This document shows positions 25,128 to 34,583 of a stretch of DNA of 64,000 bases, one piece after another (the first letter of the stretch is position 1; each line of letters begins with the position of its first letter). The position numbers were made by a program, and so were the translations under genes. The stretch comes from CAUZIZ01 sp965222655 (GTDB lineage Bacteria; Acidobacteriota; UBA6911; RPQK01; JAJDTT01): assembly GCA_965222655.1 (NCBI GenBank), contig CBDCUP010000019.1:124001-188000 (forward strand), given 5' to 3'. The notes below the pieces were generated by a model, which saw nothing but the letters and a program-made list of their open reading frames with translations, ran no database searches and was not told the DNA's origin.

Positions 25128-25312
25128 ATTCCAAGATACAAGATACAAACAAATCTCAAATTCCAAGCAACTAAATTCCAAACGATCGAGAGTAGCTCTC
25201 GGATTCAGTGCTGTGCTACTTCGGTACCCGGTCACCGGTGATCACGGCGTCTTGATGCTTTGGAATTTGAGACTTGTTTGTATCTTGTATCTCGTGTCTT
25301 GTATCTTGGGAA
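25128..25312. repeat. A/T-rich inverted repeat (CCAAGATACAAGATACAAAC), copy 1
   Basis: The left arm ATTCCAAGATACAAGATAC and the right arm TTGTATCTCGTGTCTTGTAT enclose about 110 bp with an inner AAATTCCAA/TTGGAATTT pairing. Related copies are at 29268-29458 and 34098-34581. It fills the gap between era and udg without breaking either gene. Confidence 0.8.
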
Positions 25313-25313
25313 A

Positions 25314-26198
25314 TCATCCCAACCGACTCAGCAGGTTCTCCTGGTTTCTCCAGTTGGGCACGACCCTGACCTGGAGTTCGAGGTAGACCTTTCTAATCCC
25401 CAGCAGCTTTTCGATGTCCTTTCGGGATCGGGTTCCGATCGTCTTTATCATCTGCCCTCCCTTTCCGATCACGATGCTCTTTTGACCTGGCTTTTCGACA
25501 ATAATCGAAGCTGTTATCCGAACGAATCCGTCCTTTCGCTCTTCTTCGTCGAACTCTTCGAGCAGCACGGCACTCGCGTAGGGCAGCTCCTGCCTGGTGT
25601 TCTGGAGCAACTTCTCTCGGATCCTCTCTCCCACCATCGACCGTTCCAGCTGATCTGTCACGTAGTCAGAAGGATAGAGGAAGTCCCCCTCGGGCAGGTT
25701 CTCGACGATCTTTTCCAGGAGCACCGCTTCGTTATCACCCTTGATCGCAGAGATGGGAATCATCTCCCGGTAGTCGTGCTCCTGCTGGTAGAACTCGAGA
25801 ATAGGCAAAAGCCTTCCTTTGTTGATCAGGTCCACTTTGTTCAGCAGGAGTATGGTCGGTTTTTTGGCCTGCTGGACCATGTCTCCGACATATTTCTCAC
25901 CCTTGCCGAAGCGCTCGCTCGTGTCCACCATGTGGAGCACCAGATGAACCTCTCTGAGGGCTTCATAGACCGCCTCCATCATTCGCTCGTTCATTCGGTG
26001 CCCAGGTCGGTGAACTCCAGGTGTATCAACGAACACCATCTGGCAGTCGGAGGTGGTGCGCACACCCAGAATCCGATGCCGGGTGGTCTGGGGCTTGTCG
26101 CTGACGATGGACACATTCCGACCGATGAGCCGATTGAGCAGGGTGGATTTCCCTGCGTTGGGACGTCCGATTAAAGCGATCAATCCAGCCTTGGACAA
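25314..26198 (-). CDS. era: GTPase Era
   Basis: Essential 16S rRNA-binding GTPase for 30S assembly. G1 is GRPNAGKSTLLN, G3 DTPGVHRPGHRMNERM and G4 LNKVD. The C-terminal KH domain carries VIGKGGQMIKTIGTRSRKDI. At 294 residues it has normal length. It lies 110 bp downstream of coaBC on the same strand; the gap holds the GGTCACAGGTTGC-type tract seen elsewhere. Confidence 0.96.
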   Translation of the reverse strand: MSKAGLIALIGRPNAGKSTLLNRLIGRNVSIVSDKPQTTRHRILGVRTTSDCQMVFVDTPGVHRPGHRMNERMMEAVYEALREVHLVLHMVDTSERFGKGEKYVGDMVQQAKKPTILLLNKVDLINKGRLLPILEFYQQEHDYREMIPISAIKGDNEAVLLEKIVENLPEGDFLYPSDYVTDQLERSMVGERIREKLLQNTRQELPYASAVLLEEFDEEERKDGFVRITASIIVEKPGQKSIVIGKGGQMIKTIGTRSRKDIEKLLGIRKVYLELQVRVVPNWRNQENLLSRLG

Positions 26199-26307
26199 GA
26201 GTATTCACCTCACAGGAAGGTCACAGGTTGCCGGTCACAGATTGCAGGTTCATTGGCACATTAAGCCGGAATCGGTCGGCTACTGAGGGGGCTGGAGTTC
26301 AGAAATT

Positions 26308-27513
26308 CTAGGCCACGGCGACTGGTCGAATGGACAACTCGCTCTCAATCTTTTCCCATAGATTGCGCGCGACCTCATTCTTGGACTGTACGGGAAACTC
26401 TTCTTCGTTTCCTGCCGCGTCGATGAAGACCACCTGGTTCCGATCTGACTGAAAGCCCCTGTCGTCGTGCGAAATGTCGTTCGCCACAATCAGATCCAAC
26501 CTCTTCTGGTCGATCTTGATCCGGGCATTTTCTCGAATCTTCTCAGATTCCGCAGAAAACCCAACCAGGTACTGCCCCTGCCTCTTCCTACGCCCCAGCT
26601 CTTCCAGGACATCGGTGGTTCGACGGAGTTTCAGGACTTCCTGAGTGGACTTTGCTTTCTTGATCTTCTCTCGGGAAGTTCGCTCCGGGGCGAAGTCGCT
26701 CAGCGCGGCAGCCATCACGACGATGTCTGAATTCTCAAAGCTCTCCAAGACCGCTTCTGCCATTTCCTTGCTGGAACGGACACGAACCACTTCCAGGCCT
26801 TCCGCAGGCACCAGATGAGTCGGTCCGGAGACAAGCCGTACCTGCGCACCCCGATCCTGAGCCTCGCGCGCTATCGCGTAACCCATCTTGCCCGACGAAC
26901 GATTCGAGATATAGCGGACAGGATCAATGTCCTCGATGGTCGGCCCGGCGCTGACGAGAACTCTCTTGCCCGTCAGCGTGCGCGGCCTTTTCAGGGCATC
27001 TACCACTGCTTTCACTACTGCCTCGGGCTCCGCCAAGCGTCCCTCGCCGACCTCTCCACAGGCCAGGTAACCGGATCCGGGCTCTACCACCAGGACACCT
27101 CGATCGCGCAGCAGCCGCAGGTTGTGCTGAGTCGCAGGATGACGCCACATCTCGACGTTCATCGCCGGAGCAACGACAGTTGGGGTGACGGTGGAAATAT
27201 AGAGTGTGCTCAAGAAATCGTCGGCTATTCCGTGGGCGAACTTCGCCAGGATGTTGGCGGTCGCAGGAGCGACTAGAAGCAGGTCGCTCTGACGTGCCAC
27301 TTCGATGTGTTCAATCCCAGGCGATCTCTCCTGGAAGAGCCCTGCAATGACTGGATTTCCTGAGAGCTTCTCCAACGTCAAGGGAGTCAGGAACTGCTGG
27401 GCGCTCTCGGTCATTACGGGAAAGATCTCGAAGCCCCGGGCTTGCAGAAGCCTCAAGATGATCGCCGATTTGTATGCAGCAATGCAGCCGCTAACACCCA
27501 GAACAATTTTCAT
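26308..27513 (-). CDS. coaBC: bifunctional phosphopantothenoylcysteine decarboxylase/phosphopantothenate-cysteine ligase
   Basis: Two steps of coenzyme A synthesis in one cytoplasmic protein of 401 residues. The FMN-binding CoaC half opens with VLGVSGCIAAYKSA and has the catalytic His region GIEHIEVAR and PAMNVEMW. The CoaB half begins at about 187 with VLVSAGPTIEDIDPVRYISN and RSSGKMGYA, and ends with VVFIDAAGNEEEFP. The ATG at 27513 overlaps the rpoZ stop (ATGA), which fixes the start and shows coupling. It belongs to the yicC-gmk-rpoZ run. Confidence 0.96.
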   Translation of the reverse strand: MKIVLGVSGCIAAYKSAIILRLLQARGFEIFPVMTESAQQFLTPLTLEKLSGNPVIAGLFQERSPGIEHIEVARQSDLLLVAPATANILAKFAHGIADDFLSTLYISTVTPTVVAPAMNVEMWRHPATQHNLRLLRDRGVLVVEPGSGYLACGEVGEGRLAEPEAVVKAVVDALKRPRTLTGKRVLVSAGPTIEDIDPVRYISNRSSGKMGYAIAREAQDRGAQVRLVSGPTHLVPAEGLEVVRVRSSKEMAEAVLESFENSDIVVMAAALSDFAPERTSREKIKKAKSTQEVLKLRRTTDVLEELGRRKRQGQYLVGFSAESEKIRENARIKIDQKRLDLIVANDISHDDRGFQSDRNQVVFIDAAGNEEEFPVQSKNEVARNLWEKIESELSIRPVAVA

Positions 27514-27767
27514 GCTTCTTTTTCGTCGCCAGTCTCTTCCGCGTCTCCCTCGGATTCGGCCAGTTCCAGGGCTTCTCCCCTCTCTTCTTCCAGAATCTCC
27601 CACTGCACCAGATTCCGCTCGGCCTCCCGAATCCCGACAAAGGCAGCCTTTCCACTTTCAACCTCGATCCGTCGGGGGGCTCCATTCTGAATCTGCTTGG
27701 CTCGCTCGGCTGCGACCAGGATGAAACGGAACTTACTATCGTACTCCTCCGGTATCTTGATGATCAC
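27510..27767 (-). CDS. rpoZ: RNA polymerase omega subunit
   Basis: An 85-residue protein with the omega pattern SKFRFILVAAERAKQIQNGA (helical core) and a following beta/acidic tail. It helps assemble and stabilise RNA polymerase. It overlaps gmk by 4 bp at its start and coaBC by 4 bp at its end. This position between gmk and coaBC is common in Acidobacteriota and Deltaproteobacteria-like genomes. The last 25 residues are strongly acidic and poorly conserved. Confidence 0.9.
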   Translation of the reverse strand: MIIKIPEEYDSKFRFILVAAERAKQIQNGAPRRIEVESGKAAFVGIREAERNLVQWEILEEERGEALELAESEGDAEETGDEKEA

Positions 27768-28390
27768 TCAACCTCCTTAAAAGTTTCTAGAACCCGTTCG
27801 GCCTCGGCGGATCTGCTTCTCATCGATGCCGCCGCCGATTGGGCAATGGATCTCAGCTCAAATAGCGCCCTCTCAAAATCGTCATTGATTATAACGTATT
27901 GATAGCGATCGAAGAGTGCGATCTCGTCCGCTGCTCTACGCAACCTCGCCTCAATCGCGCCGGCGTCGTCCAGCCCCCGCTTCCTGAGTCGCTGCTCCAG
28001 TACCTGTTGGGAGGGAGGGAGCACAAAGACCGTCACGGCATCAGGTATCTGCCCCAGTTCCATAATCTGCAACGCCCCCTGAACATCGACATCGAGCAGC
28101 ACATCGTCTCCTGATTCCAGCGCCGAGAGAACGTGATTGCGGCTGGTCCCGTAATAGTGGCCATGGACGAGCGCATGTTCCAGAAAATCTCCACGAGACA
28201 CCATTCCCTTGAAATCATCCTCCGAGACGAAGAAATACTCGATCCCGTGCTTCTCGACACTCCGAGGTGTTCGAGTTGTGTAGCTCACTGAGAAGTGGAG
28301 CTTGGATTCTTCACTCACCAACCTGAGGCCGAGACTGGTCTTGCCTGCACCCGATGGCCCGCTGATCACAAACAGATTCCCTTTACTCAA
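27764..28390 (-). CDS. gmk: guanylate kinase
   Basis: Phosphorylates GMP to GDP. The 208-residue protein has the P-loop ISGPSGAGKTSLGLRL (about 9-24), the GMP-binding segment VSYTTRTPRSVEKHGIEYFF, and DVDVQGALQIM. It begins 8 bp inside the yicC reading frame and ends overlapping rpoZ, so it lies in the middle of the coupled operon. Confidence 0.96.
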   Translation of the reverse strand: MSKGNLFVISGPSGAGKTSLGLRLVSEESKLHFSVSYTTRTPRSVEKHGIEYFFVSEDDFKGMVSRGDFLEHALVHGHYYGTSRNHVLSALESGDDVLLDVDVQGALQIMELGQIPDAVTVFVLPPSQQVLEQRLRKRGLDDAGAIEARLRRAADEIALFDRYQYVIINDDFERALFELRSIAQSAAASMRSRSAEAERVLETFKEVE

Positions 28391-29249
28391 CGTTTTGCAC
28401 CTGCTCCCTTATCTTTTCGATCTCGCCCTTTGCCTCCAGAGCGAGGTCGGAGGTATCGGCGAGAGGGCTCTTGGCCAGAATAGTGGAAATCTCCCGGTTC
28501 ATCTCCTGGCACAGAAAGTCGAGATTCTTCCCGATGCTCTTCGTCAGATCCTCGGATGTATCGCGAAAACGACTGATATGGCTCCCTAAACGGGCAATCT
28601 CTTCGGAGACATCAGAGCGGCGGGCATAGTAAACCAGCTCCTGAGCCAGACGACTTTCATCCAGGACCTCTTCAACGTCGAGCTCATCAATCCGCTCTCG
28701 AAGCTTTTGACGATAGAAATTGAAGACCCCTTCGGCTCCGGCCCTGATGCCTTCCAGAAGTTGCTCCAGAGTCCGCAGGTACTTGTCGATCTCGGTCTTT
28801 AGATTCTTGCCTTCAATAGCCCTACCCTCCACCACCTGGCTCAGAGCATCCCGCAGTACTTCGAGCAATTCCGGTGCAAAGGACTCATCATCCGCCGAGT
28901 CCACCGAGGTCAGGACTCCGGGTAGCTGTAGAAAATCGTTGAGATTCAACTGACCCTCAAACCCCAGGGATTGGAGTTCCTGGCTCAGCACCAGGTAATT
29001 CTGGACGACCGCCTGATCGATCTGGTAACGATCAGTGGCCTTTGGGACAAGATAAACCGTGACCTCCACTCGTCCTCGATCCAGAAGGCTCTGGACTTCC
29101 TGACGCACCTGCGGTTCGTAGGACGAGAGGCTCTTGGGAAGGTGAGGCTTAAAATCCAGATACCGACCGTTGAGAGTCCGGATCTCCACGATGAGGTCCA
29201 TTCGCTCCAACGATTTCTGGGCCCGTCCGAACCCGGTCATGCTCTGCAT
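28383..29249 (-). CDS. yicC: YicC-family endoribonuclease
   Basis: A 288-residue member of the YicC/YloC family, which act as endoribonucleases. The start MQSMTGFGRAQ (ATG 29249) is the family hallmark. RTLNGRYLDFKPHLPKSLSS and the C-terminal DUF1732 segment KNLDFLCQEMNREISTILAK are both present. It is the first gene of the operon yicC-gmk-rpoZ-coaBC-era-udg. The A/T-rich inverted repeat starts 19 bp upstream of its ATG, so the promoter lies inside or beyond that repeat. Confidence 0.95.
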   Translation of the reverse strand: MQSMTGFGRAQKSLERMDLIVEIRTLNGRYLDFKPHLPKSLSSYEPQVRQEVQSLLDRGRVEVTVYLVPKATDRYQIDQAVVQNYLVLSQELQSLGFEGQLNLNDFLQLPGVLTSVDSADDESFAPELLEVLRDALSQVVEGRAIEGKNLKTEIDKYLRTLEQLLEGIRAGAEGVFNFYRQKLRERIDELDVEEVLDESRLAQELVYYARRSDVSEEIARLGSHISRFRDTSEDLTKSIGKNLDFLCQEMNREISTILAKSPLADTSDLALEAKGEIEKIREQVQNVE

Positions 29250-29267
29250 AGTTACCCCTGATTCGAA

Positions 29268-29458
29268 ATTCCAAGATACAAGATACAAACAAATGCCAAG
29301 CACCAAATTCCAAAAGGACCTCGCTCTCAGCGGCTCTCAGCGGTGCGGGAGCTAGGGTACTACTCGATGAAGCTGGGTGTCCCGCGGTCCTTCAGGCCGG
29401 TTCGTAATTTGGTGCTTGGAATTTGGAATTTGTTTGTATCTTGTTTCTTGTATCTTGT
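29268..29458. repeat. A/T-rich inverted repeat, copy 2
   Basis: Arms AAATTCCAAGATACAAGATA and TTGTTTGTATCTTGTTTCTT frame an inner part with AAATTCCAAA / TTTGGAATTT. It sits between the ABC exporter stop (29462) and the yicC start (29249), so the operon promoter and the exporter's transcript end share this repeat. Confidence 0.8.
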
Positions 29459-29461
29459 AGC

Positions 29462-31249
29462 TCAGCCTTCCGTATCTGCAAACTGCAAATCGTAGAGGGT
29501 TCGATAGCGACCCGAACGCTCTAACAGCGTCTGGTGATTGCCCGTCTCGACGATCCGACCCGACTCCATCACGACGATTCGATCGGCCAGACGCACGGTG
29601 GACAGTCGGTGGGCGATGACGACGGCAGTTCTCTGTCGCATCAGATTGTACAGCGCTTCCTGCAACAACCGCTCCGACTCCGTGTCCAGGGCAGACGTCG
29701 CTTCATCCAGAATCAGGATGGGGGCATCCTTGAGGATGGCGCGAGCAACGGCAATCCGTTGCCGTTGGCCTCCCGAGAGCCGTTCGCCGCGTTCCCTGAT
29801 CATGGTTTCATATCCATCGGACAACGTCATGACGAAATCGTGAATGAATGCCGCTTTCGCCGCCGCCACGATTTGATCGTCGCTGCAGTCCTCACGTCCA
29901 TAGGCAATATTCTTTCGCAGAGTATCGTCGAAGAGAAAGGTCTCCTGCGAGACGATTGCAATTTGACGGCGCAGGGAGCCAAGGGTCACGCTTTGGATAT
30001 CGACACCATCAATGACGATCCGACCCGCAGATGCATCATAGAATCTAGGCAGAAGGCTCGCCAGCGTAGTCTTTCCAGCACCGCTGCTGCCGACCAGGGC
30101 AACGACCTCTCCCCTCCGGATCGTCAGATCGATTCCCTCAAGAACTGGGCTCCCGGTCTCTCCGTAGGAGAAAGACAGTCCCTCGAAGCTAATCTCCCGA
30201 CTCAGTGGGGGTAATTCGCTAGCGCCCCTCGACTCCTGGATGGCTACCGGAGACTCGAGGAGCTCGAAGATCCGAGTGGATGAAGCAAACGCTTGCTGGA
30301 AATGCAGGTGCATTCGAGACAGCTTGCGCACCGGTTCATAGAGGCGGAAAAGAGCGGCTACGAAGACGACGAAGACGCCCAACGTCCCCCGATTGACTTG
30401 CTGATCCGCATAGAGAAGAAAGGGCACAAAAGACGCATAACCTATGAATTCGACAAGCGGCGATATCGAGGCAGAGAGTCGGGCAGCTCGAATGCTGACT
30501 CCTGTGTGCTGCTCCGTCGCGTGCTGGAAGCGGTCCCTCTCATAGGACTCCATGCCGAAGGCCTTCACGATTCTCTGTCCGGTGATCGTCTCCTGCAGCA
30601 GGTGCGAAATCTCGGACAGGTTCTCCTGGCTTGTTCGACTCACACCGCGCATCTTGCGACCCAGACTCACGGTGAGGCCTAGGACAGCTGGAGTGATCAA
30701 CAGAGCCAGGAGGGACAACTTCCAGTTGATGTAGAAGATCAGGCCGAGAAAGGAGATGAGAAGAAAACCCTGACGCAGGAAGTCGGTAAGAGACTTACTC
30801 GCAGCCTCTTGCAGCAACTCGGTATCGCTGATCACGCGAGCCATGATCCTTCCCGCGGAGCTCTTCGCATAGAAGGCCATCGATTGCCCCACGAGATGAG
30901 CATGAATTCGCCGCCTCAGGGCCGCCACGACATTCTGTCCACTGTAGCTCATGAGGTATTCAGCCAGGTATAGACAGATCGCCTTGAAAAAGGAAAAGAC
31001 GATCATGAAAATCCCGATCTGACTGAAGTCGTTCGGTCTCAGTCCAAGCCAGGAATCCAGGAAGGCAAATTTATCTGGTACGGCCGGTGTGCTCGCTGCG
31101 GACACCGCTGACAGCTGATCGAAGATCGGAGCCAGGAGTATGATCACCAGGGTCTCCAAGGCTCCGCTCAACACCAGAAGCACCAGGGCAGCCAGCAAAA
31201 GAGGAAGATTCGGCAAAATATAGGGAAGAAGTTTTCGTAACTCAGCCAC
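29462..31249 (-). CDS. ABC exporter, MsbA-like (fused permease and ATPase)
   Basis: A 595-residue half-transporter. Six transmembrane helices (about 1-315) precede the nucleotide-binding domain: Walker A VGSSGAGKTTLASLLPRF, signature LSGGQRQRIAVARAI, Walker B PILILDEATSALD and the H-loop IAHRLSTVR. The layout matches lipid A or multidrug exporters such as MsbA, which fits the Kdo genes elsewhere. The start is a GTG at 31249. The cargo is not decided by sequence. Confidence 0.9.
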   Translation of the reverse strand: MAELRKLLPYILPNLPLLLAALVLLVLSGALETLVIILLAPIFDQLSAVSAASTPAVPDKFAFLDSWLGLRPNDFSQIGIFMIVFSFFKAICLYLAEYLMSYSGQNVVAALRRRIHAHLVGQSMAFYAKSSAGRIMARVISDTELLQEAASKSLTDFLRQGFLLISFLGLIFYINWKLSLLALLITPAVLGLTVSLGRKMRGVSRTSQENLSEISHLLQETITGQRIVKAFGMESYERDRFQHATEQHTGVSIRAARLSASISPLVEFIGYASFVPFLLYADQQVNRGTLGVFVVFVAALFRLYEPVRKLSRMHLHFQQAFASSTRIFELLESPVAIQESRGASELPPLSREISFEGLSFSYGETGSPVLEGIDLTIRRGEVVALVGSSGAGKTTLASLLPRFYDASAGRIVIDGVDIQSVTLGSLRRQIAIVSQETFLFDDTLRKNIAYGREDCSDDQIVAAAKAAFIHDFVMTLSDGYETMIRERGERLSGGQRQRIAVARAILKDAPILILDEATSALDTESERLLQEALYNLMRQRTAVVIAHRLSTVRLADRIVVMESGRIVETGNHQTLLERSGRYRTLYDLQFADTEG

Positions 31250-31370
31250 TACCCGAATTCTAGCAGGGTAGTTCGACTTTGGCCCCGTGCGCGGTTGTGT
31301 TTAGCCCTTACATCAATAGATGTCGTTCCTCGGCGACGTGCGACTTGCAACTCTTTCTTGAAATCTCACC

Positions 31371-32264
31371 TCAGTACTGCCCCTCTTTCATCCTTTGGAG
31401 ATCCTCTGAGACGGAACGGTTCTGCAAGCCAAGCTCCTCGGTGAGGCGACTAGAGTCCAGGGAACAGTCCTTACCTCGAGCCGCTTGTCCACCAACACTC
31501 TCGACGGAGACTGGAGAAATCAGGGACCGATCGAATCCGAAGGTCTGAGCGAAGAGTTCTCCCAGATCCAGGCGGCTGAGTCGCTGTGCCCCTCCCAGGT
31601 GGTATAGGTTGTGGTGCGGGTGAGCAGAGATCAGGCATTCCAAGGCCCGCACGACCATGCCTATGTAGACGAAGCTTCGGTACTGATCGTGAAACAAGGG
31701 GACTTGTTGCTGCTTCTCGAAGCGCGAGCGCACCCAGTCCAGGAAGCAATCGTGAAACGGGCTTCCCCACCCGAAGACCTTGGACAAGCGCAACACCATC
31801 GAATTGCTTCGACTCAAAACATACTCCTCGGCCCTGCGCTTTCCACGGGCGTATTCGTTGACCGGGTTTGTCGAGTCGTCCTCCACGTAGTTGCCCTTGG
31901 CACCATCGAATACCAGATCGGTGGACAGGTAGACGAAACGTCCCTGATCGCCCAGCCCCTCCAACAATCGCCGTGTGCCCAGAACGTTCACCGCTTGCGC
32001 TTGCTGGGGATGCTGTTCGCAAGTGTCCGGATGGGAGAGCGCGGCGCCGTGGATAACGGCTTGGTAGGACTGAGGTGCGAATAGTGCCTCTACCGACTCG
32101 GGATCTTCCAACCGAAGTTGACGAAAGGAAACACCTTCCAGGCTGGGAACACTCTCTCGGAAGGTTCCTACGACAGTCTTCCCCTGGGCGTTCAGGAAGC
32201 GACAGAGATGCCAACCTACTGCACCGCTCGCTCCCGTGACCAGAATGGGGTGTTCGGGGGTCAT
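31371..32264 (-). CDS. NAD-dependent epimerase/dTDP-4-dehydrorhamnose reductase-like SDR
   Basis: A 297-residue extended short-chain dehydrogenase. It begins PILVTGASGAVGWHLCRFL (Rossmann GxxGxxG) and has FVYLSTDLVFDGAKGNYVED, then NPVNEYARGKRRAEEYVL (catalytic YxxxK). This is the RmlD-like pattern, yet no other rhamnose genes are nearby. The ATG at 32264 is preferred over one 14 codons upstream. It is divergent from the PhyH-type dioxygenase, with 74 bp between the two starts that must hold both promoters. Confidence 0.85.
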   Translation of the reverse strand: MTPEHPILVTGASGAVGWHLCRFLNAQGKTVVGTFRESVPSLEGVSFRQLRLEDPESVEALFAPQSYQAVIHGAALSHPDTCEQHPQQAQAVNVLGTRRLLEGLGDQGRFVYLSTDLVFDGAKGNYVEDDSTNPVNEYARGKRRAEEYVLSRSNSMVLRLSKVFGWGSPFHDCFLDWVRSRFEKQQQVPLFHDQYRSFVYIGMVVRALECLISAHPHHNLYHLGGAQRLSRLDLGELFAQTFGFDRSLISPVSVESVGGQAARGKDCSLDSSRLTEELGLQNRSVSEDLQRMKEGQY

Positions 32265-32338
32265 AGAGAATTCTTGCACCTCCTCAAAACCTACGGTTAC
32301 AATCATTTCAGTTTCTTTTGAGGTTGGGAAGGAGAATC

Positions 32339-33307
32339 ATGTCGGGAAATCAGCAAGCCTCTTTTCTGGAAACATTTCAGGAACAGGGCTTCGTTGTCTT
32401 GGATGGAGTACTCGACCCAGGGAAGGATCTTCAACCGATTGTCGAAGAGTATCAAGACCTCTTGGACAAGCTGGCAAGGCAGCTGGTTGGTGAGGGCCGG
32501 TTGAAGTCGACCTACAGCAATCTTCCCGTCTGCGAGCGCTTGACGCGGATTACCCAGGAGACCGGCCAGCTCCACACTCAGCCTCTGGATATCTCGCTCC
32601 CTCAGACGGATATTAGTCATGACACACCGATCCATACTGGCAGAGCGGTCTTCGACCTGTTGCGAAACCCCACACTCCTGGACCGGGTCGAAGCGTTTAT
32701 TGGCCCAGAGATCTATTCCAATCCGGTGCAGCACGTTCGCTTCAAACTCCCCGAACAGGCCCGCCCTGAGGGAGACTGGAACGGGCTGGCAGACGCCGTG
32801 GGGTGGCACCAGGACCGGGGTGTGATCCTACCCGAGGCGGATGGATCCACGATACTGACCGTCTGGATCCCCATCACCGAAGCCAGCGAGGAAAATGGGT
32901 GTCTCAAAGTCGTGCCGGAGAGCAATAAACACGATCTACAGCCTCACTGTCCCGCCTCCAGGGGAGGCGTGAACATTCCGGGTCGACTGCTGCGAAGGAA
33001 GCCAGTGACGGTACCCATGAAGCCTGGAAGCGTACTCTTCATGACCCGAGATACGATCCACTCATCCCTTCCCAACCGGAGCGACGAGGTGCGTTGGAGC
33101 TTCGATCTTCGCTACAGTCCTATCGGTCAGCCCACCGGGAGGCCGCTGTTCCCCGGCTTCGTGGCGCGCAGCCGCAGCCGTCCCGAGTCGGTCTTGACCG
33201 ATCCAGAGGCCTGGTCGCAGCTCTGGAGCGACGCTCGTTCCCGCCTCGCAGATCAGGAGAACCCCCTGTACAACCGATGGGATGAGAACACGCTGGGTTG
33301 TGCGTAG
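32339..33307 (+). CDS. phytanoyl-CoA dioxygenase (PhyH)-family oxygenase
   Basis: A 322-residue Fe(II)/2-oxoglutarate-dependent oxygenase. Iron ligands are the HxD in GWHQDRGVILPE (about 161-172) and the distal His in TRDTIHSSLPNRS. RWSFDLRYSPIG supplies the Arg that binds 2-oxoglutarate. WIPITEASEENGCLKVVPES is a strong family block. ATG at 32339 has GGAGAA just upstream. The substrate is unknown; relatives hydroxylate small carboxylates or osmolytes. It is followed 37 bp later by an HpcH/HpaI-type aldolase, probably in one pathway. Confidence 0.87.
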   Translation: MSGNQQASFLETFQEQGFVVLDGVLDPGKDLQPIVEEYQDLLDKLARQLVGEGRLKSTYSNLPVCERLTRITQETGQLHTQPLDISLPQTDISHDTPIHTGRAVFDLLRNPTLLDRVEAFIGPEIYSNPVQHVRFKLPEQARPEGDWNGLADAVGWHQDRGVILPEADGSTILTVWIPITEASEENGCLKVVPESNKHDLQPHCPASRGGVNIPGRLLRRKPVTVPMKPGSVLFMTRDTIHSSLPNRSDEVRWSFDLRYSPIGQPTGRPLFPGFVARSRSRPESVLTDPEAWSQLWSDARSRLADQENPLYNRWDENTLGCA

Positions 33308-33344
33308 GACCGGAGTTGCAACCTGCAACCTGCAACTTAGGATC

Positions 33345-34088
33345 ATGAAGAGTAAAATCCGCGAAAGACTAGGCGAGGGGCAGATTTCGATCGGAACCTG
33401 GCTCAATCTGGCTTCGCCTTTGGCCGCAGAGGTCATGGCCTCGGTGGGTTTCGAGTGGTTGGCGATCGATGCCGAGCACTCTCCCCTGGGTCTGGGAGGA
33501 ATCACGGAGCTCCTCCGCGCTGCGGAATCGCGAGGAGCCACACCCATCGTCCGAACCTGGGACGATCAGGCCTCCACCCTGGGGCGTCTGTTGGACGCTG
33601 GAGCTCTCGGCGTCGTAGTACCTCATGTCCGGACCGCTCAGCAAGCCGAGGCGATTGCACGAGCCTGCCGCTACCCTCCCCGGGGCAAGCGTTCTTCCGG
33701 TACGACTCGGGCATCGACCTGGGGAATGGACTATCGGAGCTGGATCAATGGGGAAGTTGTGGTCATCCCCCAGATAGAGGACAGGAAGGGTATCGAGAAT
33801 GCCGACAGCATCATGGCCGTCGAAGGCATCGACATCGGCTTCCTCGGTCCCAACGACCTGGCCCTGGATATGGAGGTCAGCGCCGGCAGTCCCGAACACG
33901 AAGAGGCGATACAAACGTTCTTGACAGCCTGCCAGAAGGTGAACAAGCCCTGCGGGCTTCCCGTGCTTTCGGCAAAAGCGCTGCGTCAACGAGCAGATCA
34001 GGGATTCTCGTTCTTCGATTTGAGCAGCGATCTGGCGCTTCTGCGTGACGAGGCTCAGAGCCAGCTGGCGGAAGCTAGGGAAGACTAA
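33345..34088 (+). CDS. HpcH/HpaI-family aldolase
   Basis: A 247-residue class II (metal-dependent) aldolase. The N-terminal RERLGEGQISIGTWLNLASP and IDAEHSPLGL, the metal-binding Glu in VIPQIEDRKGIEN and the Asp in FLGPNDLALDM follow the 2-keto-3-deoxy-L-rhamnonate/HpaI pattern. It splits or forms a 2-keto-3-deoxy acid with pyruvate as one product. The 37-bp gap after the PhyH gene contains the tract TTGCAACCTGCAACCTGCAA. The ATG at 33345 is the first in good context. Confidence 0.88.
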   Translation: MKSKIRERLGEGQISIGTWLNLASPLAAEVMASVGFEWLAIDAEHSPLGLGGITELLRAAESRGATPIVRTWDDQASTLGRLLDAGALGVVVPHVRTAQQAEAIARACRYPPRGKRSSGTTRASTWGMDYRSWINGEVVVIPQIEDRKGIENADSIMAVEGIDIGFLGPNDLALDMEVSAGSPEHEEAIQTFLTACQKVNKPCGLPVLSAKALRQRADQGFSFFDLSSDLALLRDEAQSQLAEARED

Positions 34089-34097
34089 CCCAGCTCA

Positions 34098-34581
34098 AAA
34101 TCCCAAGATACAAACAAAACTCAACCACCAAATCTCAAGAAGAGCCTTGCGAGAACTCCTCAATCGGTTCTTTTAGATTTGGAGCTTGGTATTTGTGGGT
34201 CATCCGGTAAATGGGGAGGTGGGGACGTGGTTGGCACCTTCCGGATCCCAAATCTGCTCCCCGTTCGCTTGTCCATATAGTCGGCTGCAGTAGCAGAGGC
34301 CGTGGGAACTGTGGAAAACTCCGAGCGACATCGAACCGGGCCAGCAAGCCCGTGATACGGAGTTTTCCAAGCGCTGTGCGAACGGTGGAAAAACAACTGC
34401 GAGCACTTGCCAGTTCTCCTCCAGAACTACTTGTTTTTCCACGGTTTGCATAGTGCGGCAGTTTCCATGGCCTACCTTTGACTGGCGGCACCTCCCCATT
34501 TACCGGATGAACCGTATTTGTTTGTATCTTGTGTCTTGTATCTTGGAGCTTTCTTCGAGGATCTTGGAGCTTTCTTCGAGG
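34098..34581. repeat. A/T-rich inverted repeat, copy 3, with nested hairpins
   Basis: Outer arms TCCCAAGATACAAACAAAAC and TTTGTTTGTATCTTGTGTCT match copies 1 and 2. Inside are perfect 21-bp arms starting CATCCGGTAAATGGGGAGGT at 34201 and ending CCTCCCCATTTACCGGATG at 34509. Smaller hairpins (GGAAAACTCCG/CGGAGTTTTCC and GTGGAAAAACAA/TTGTTTTTCCAC) lie between them. The right end has a direct 21-bp duplication (34540-34560 and 34561-34581). No gene lies in this 495-bp gap. Confidence 0.85.
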
Positions 34582-34583
34582 AT

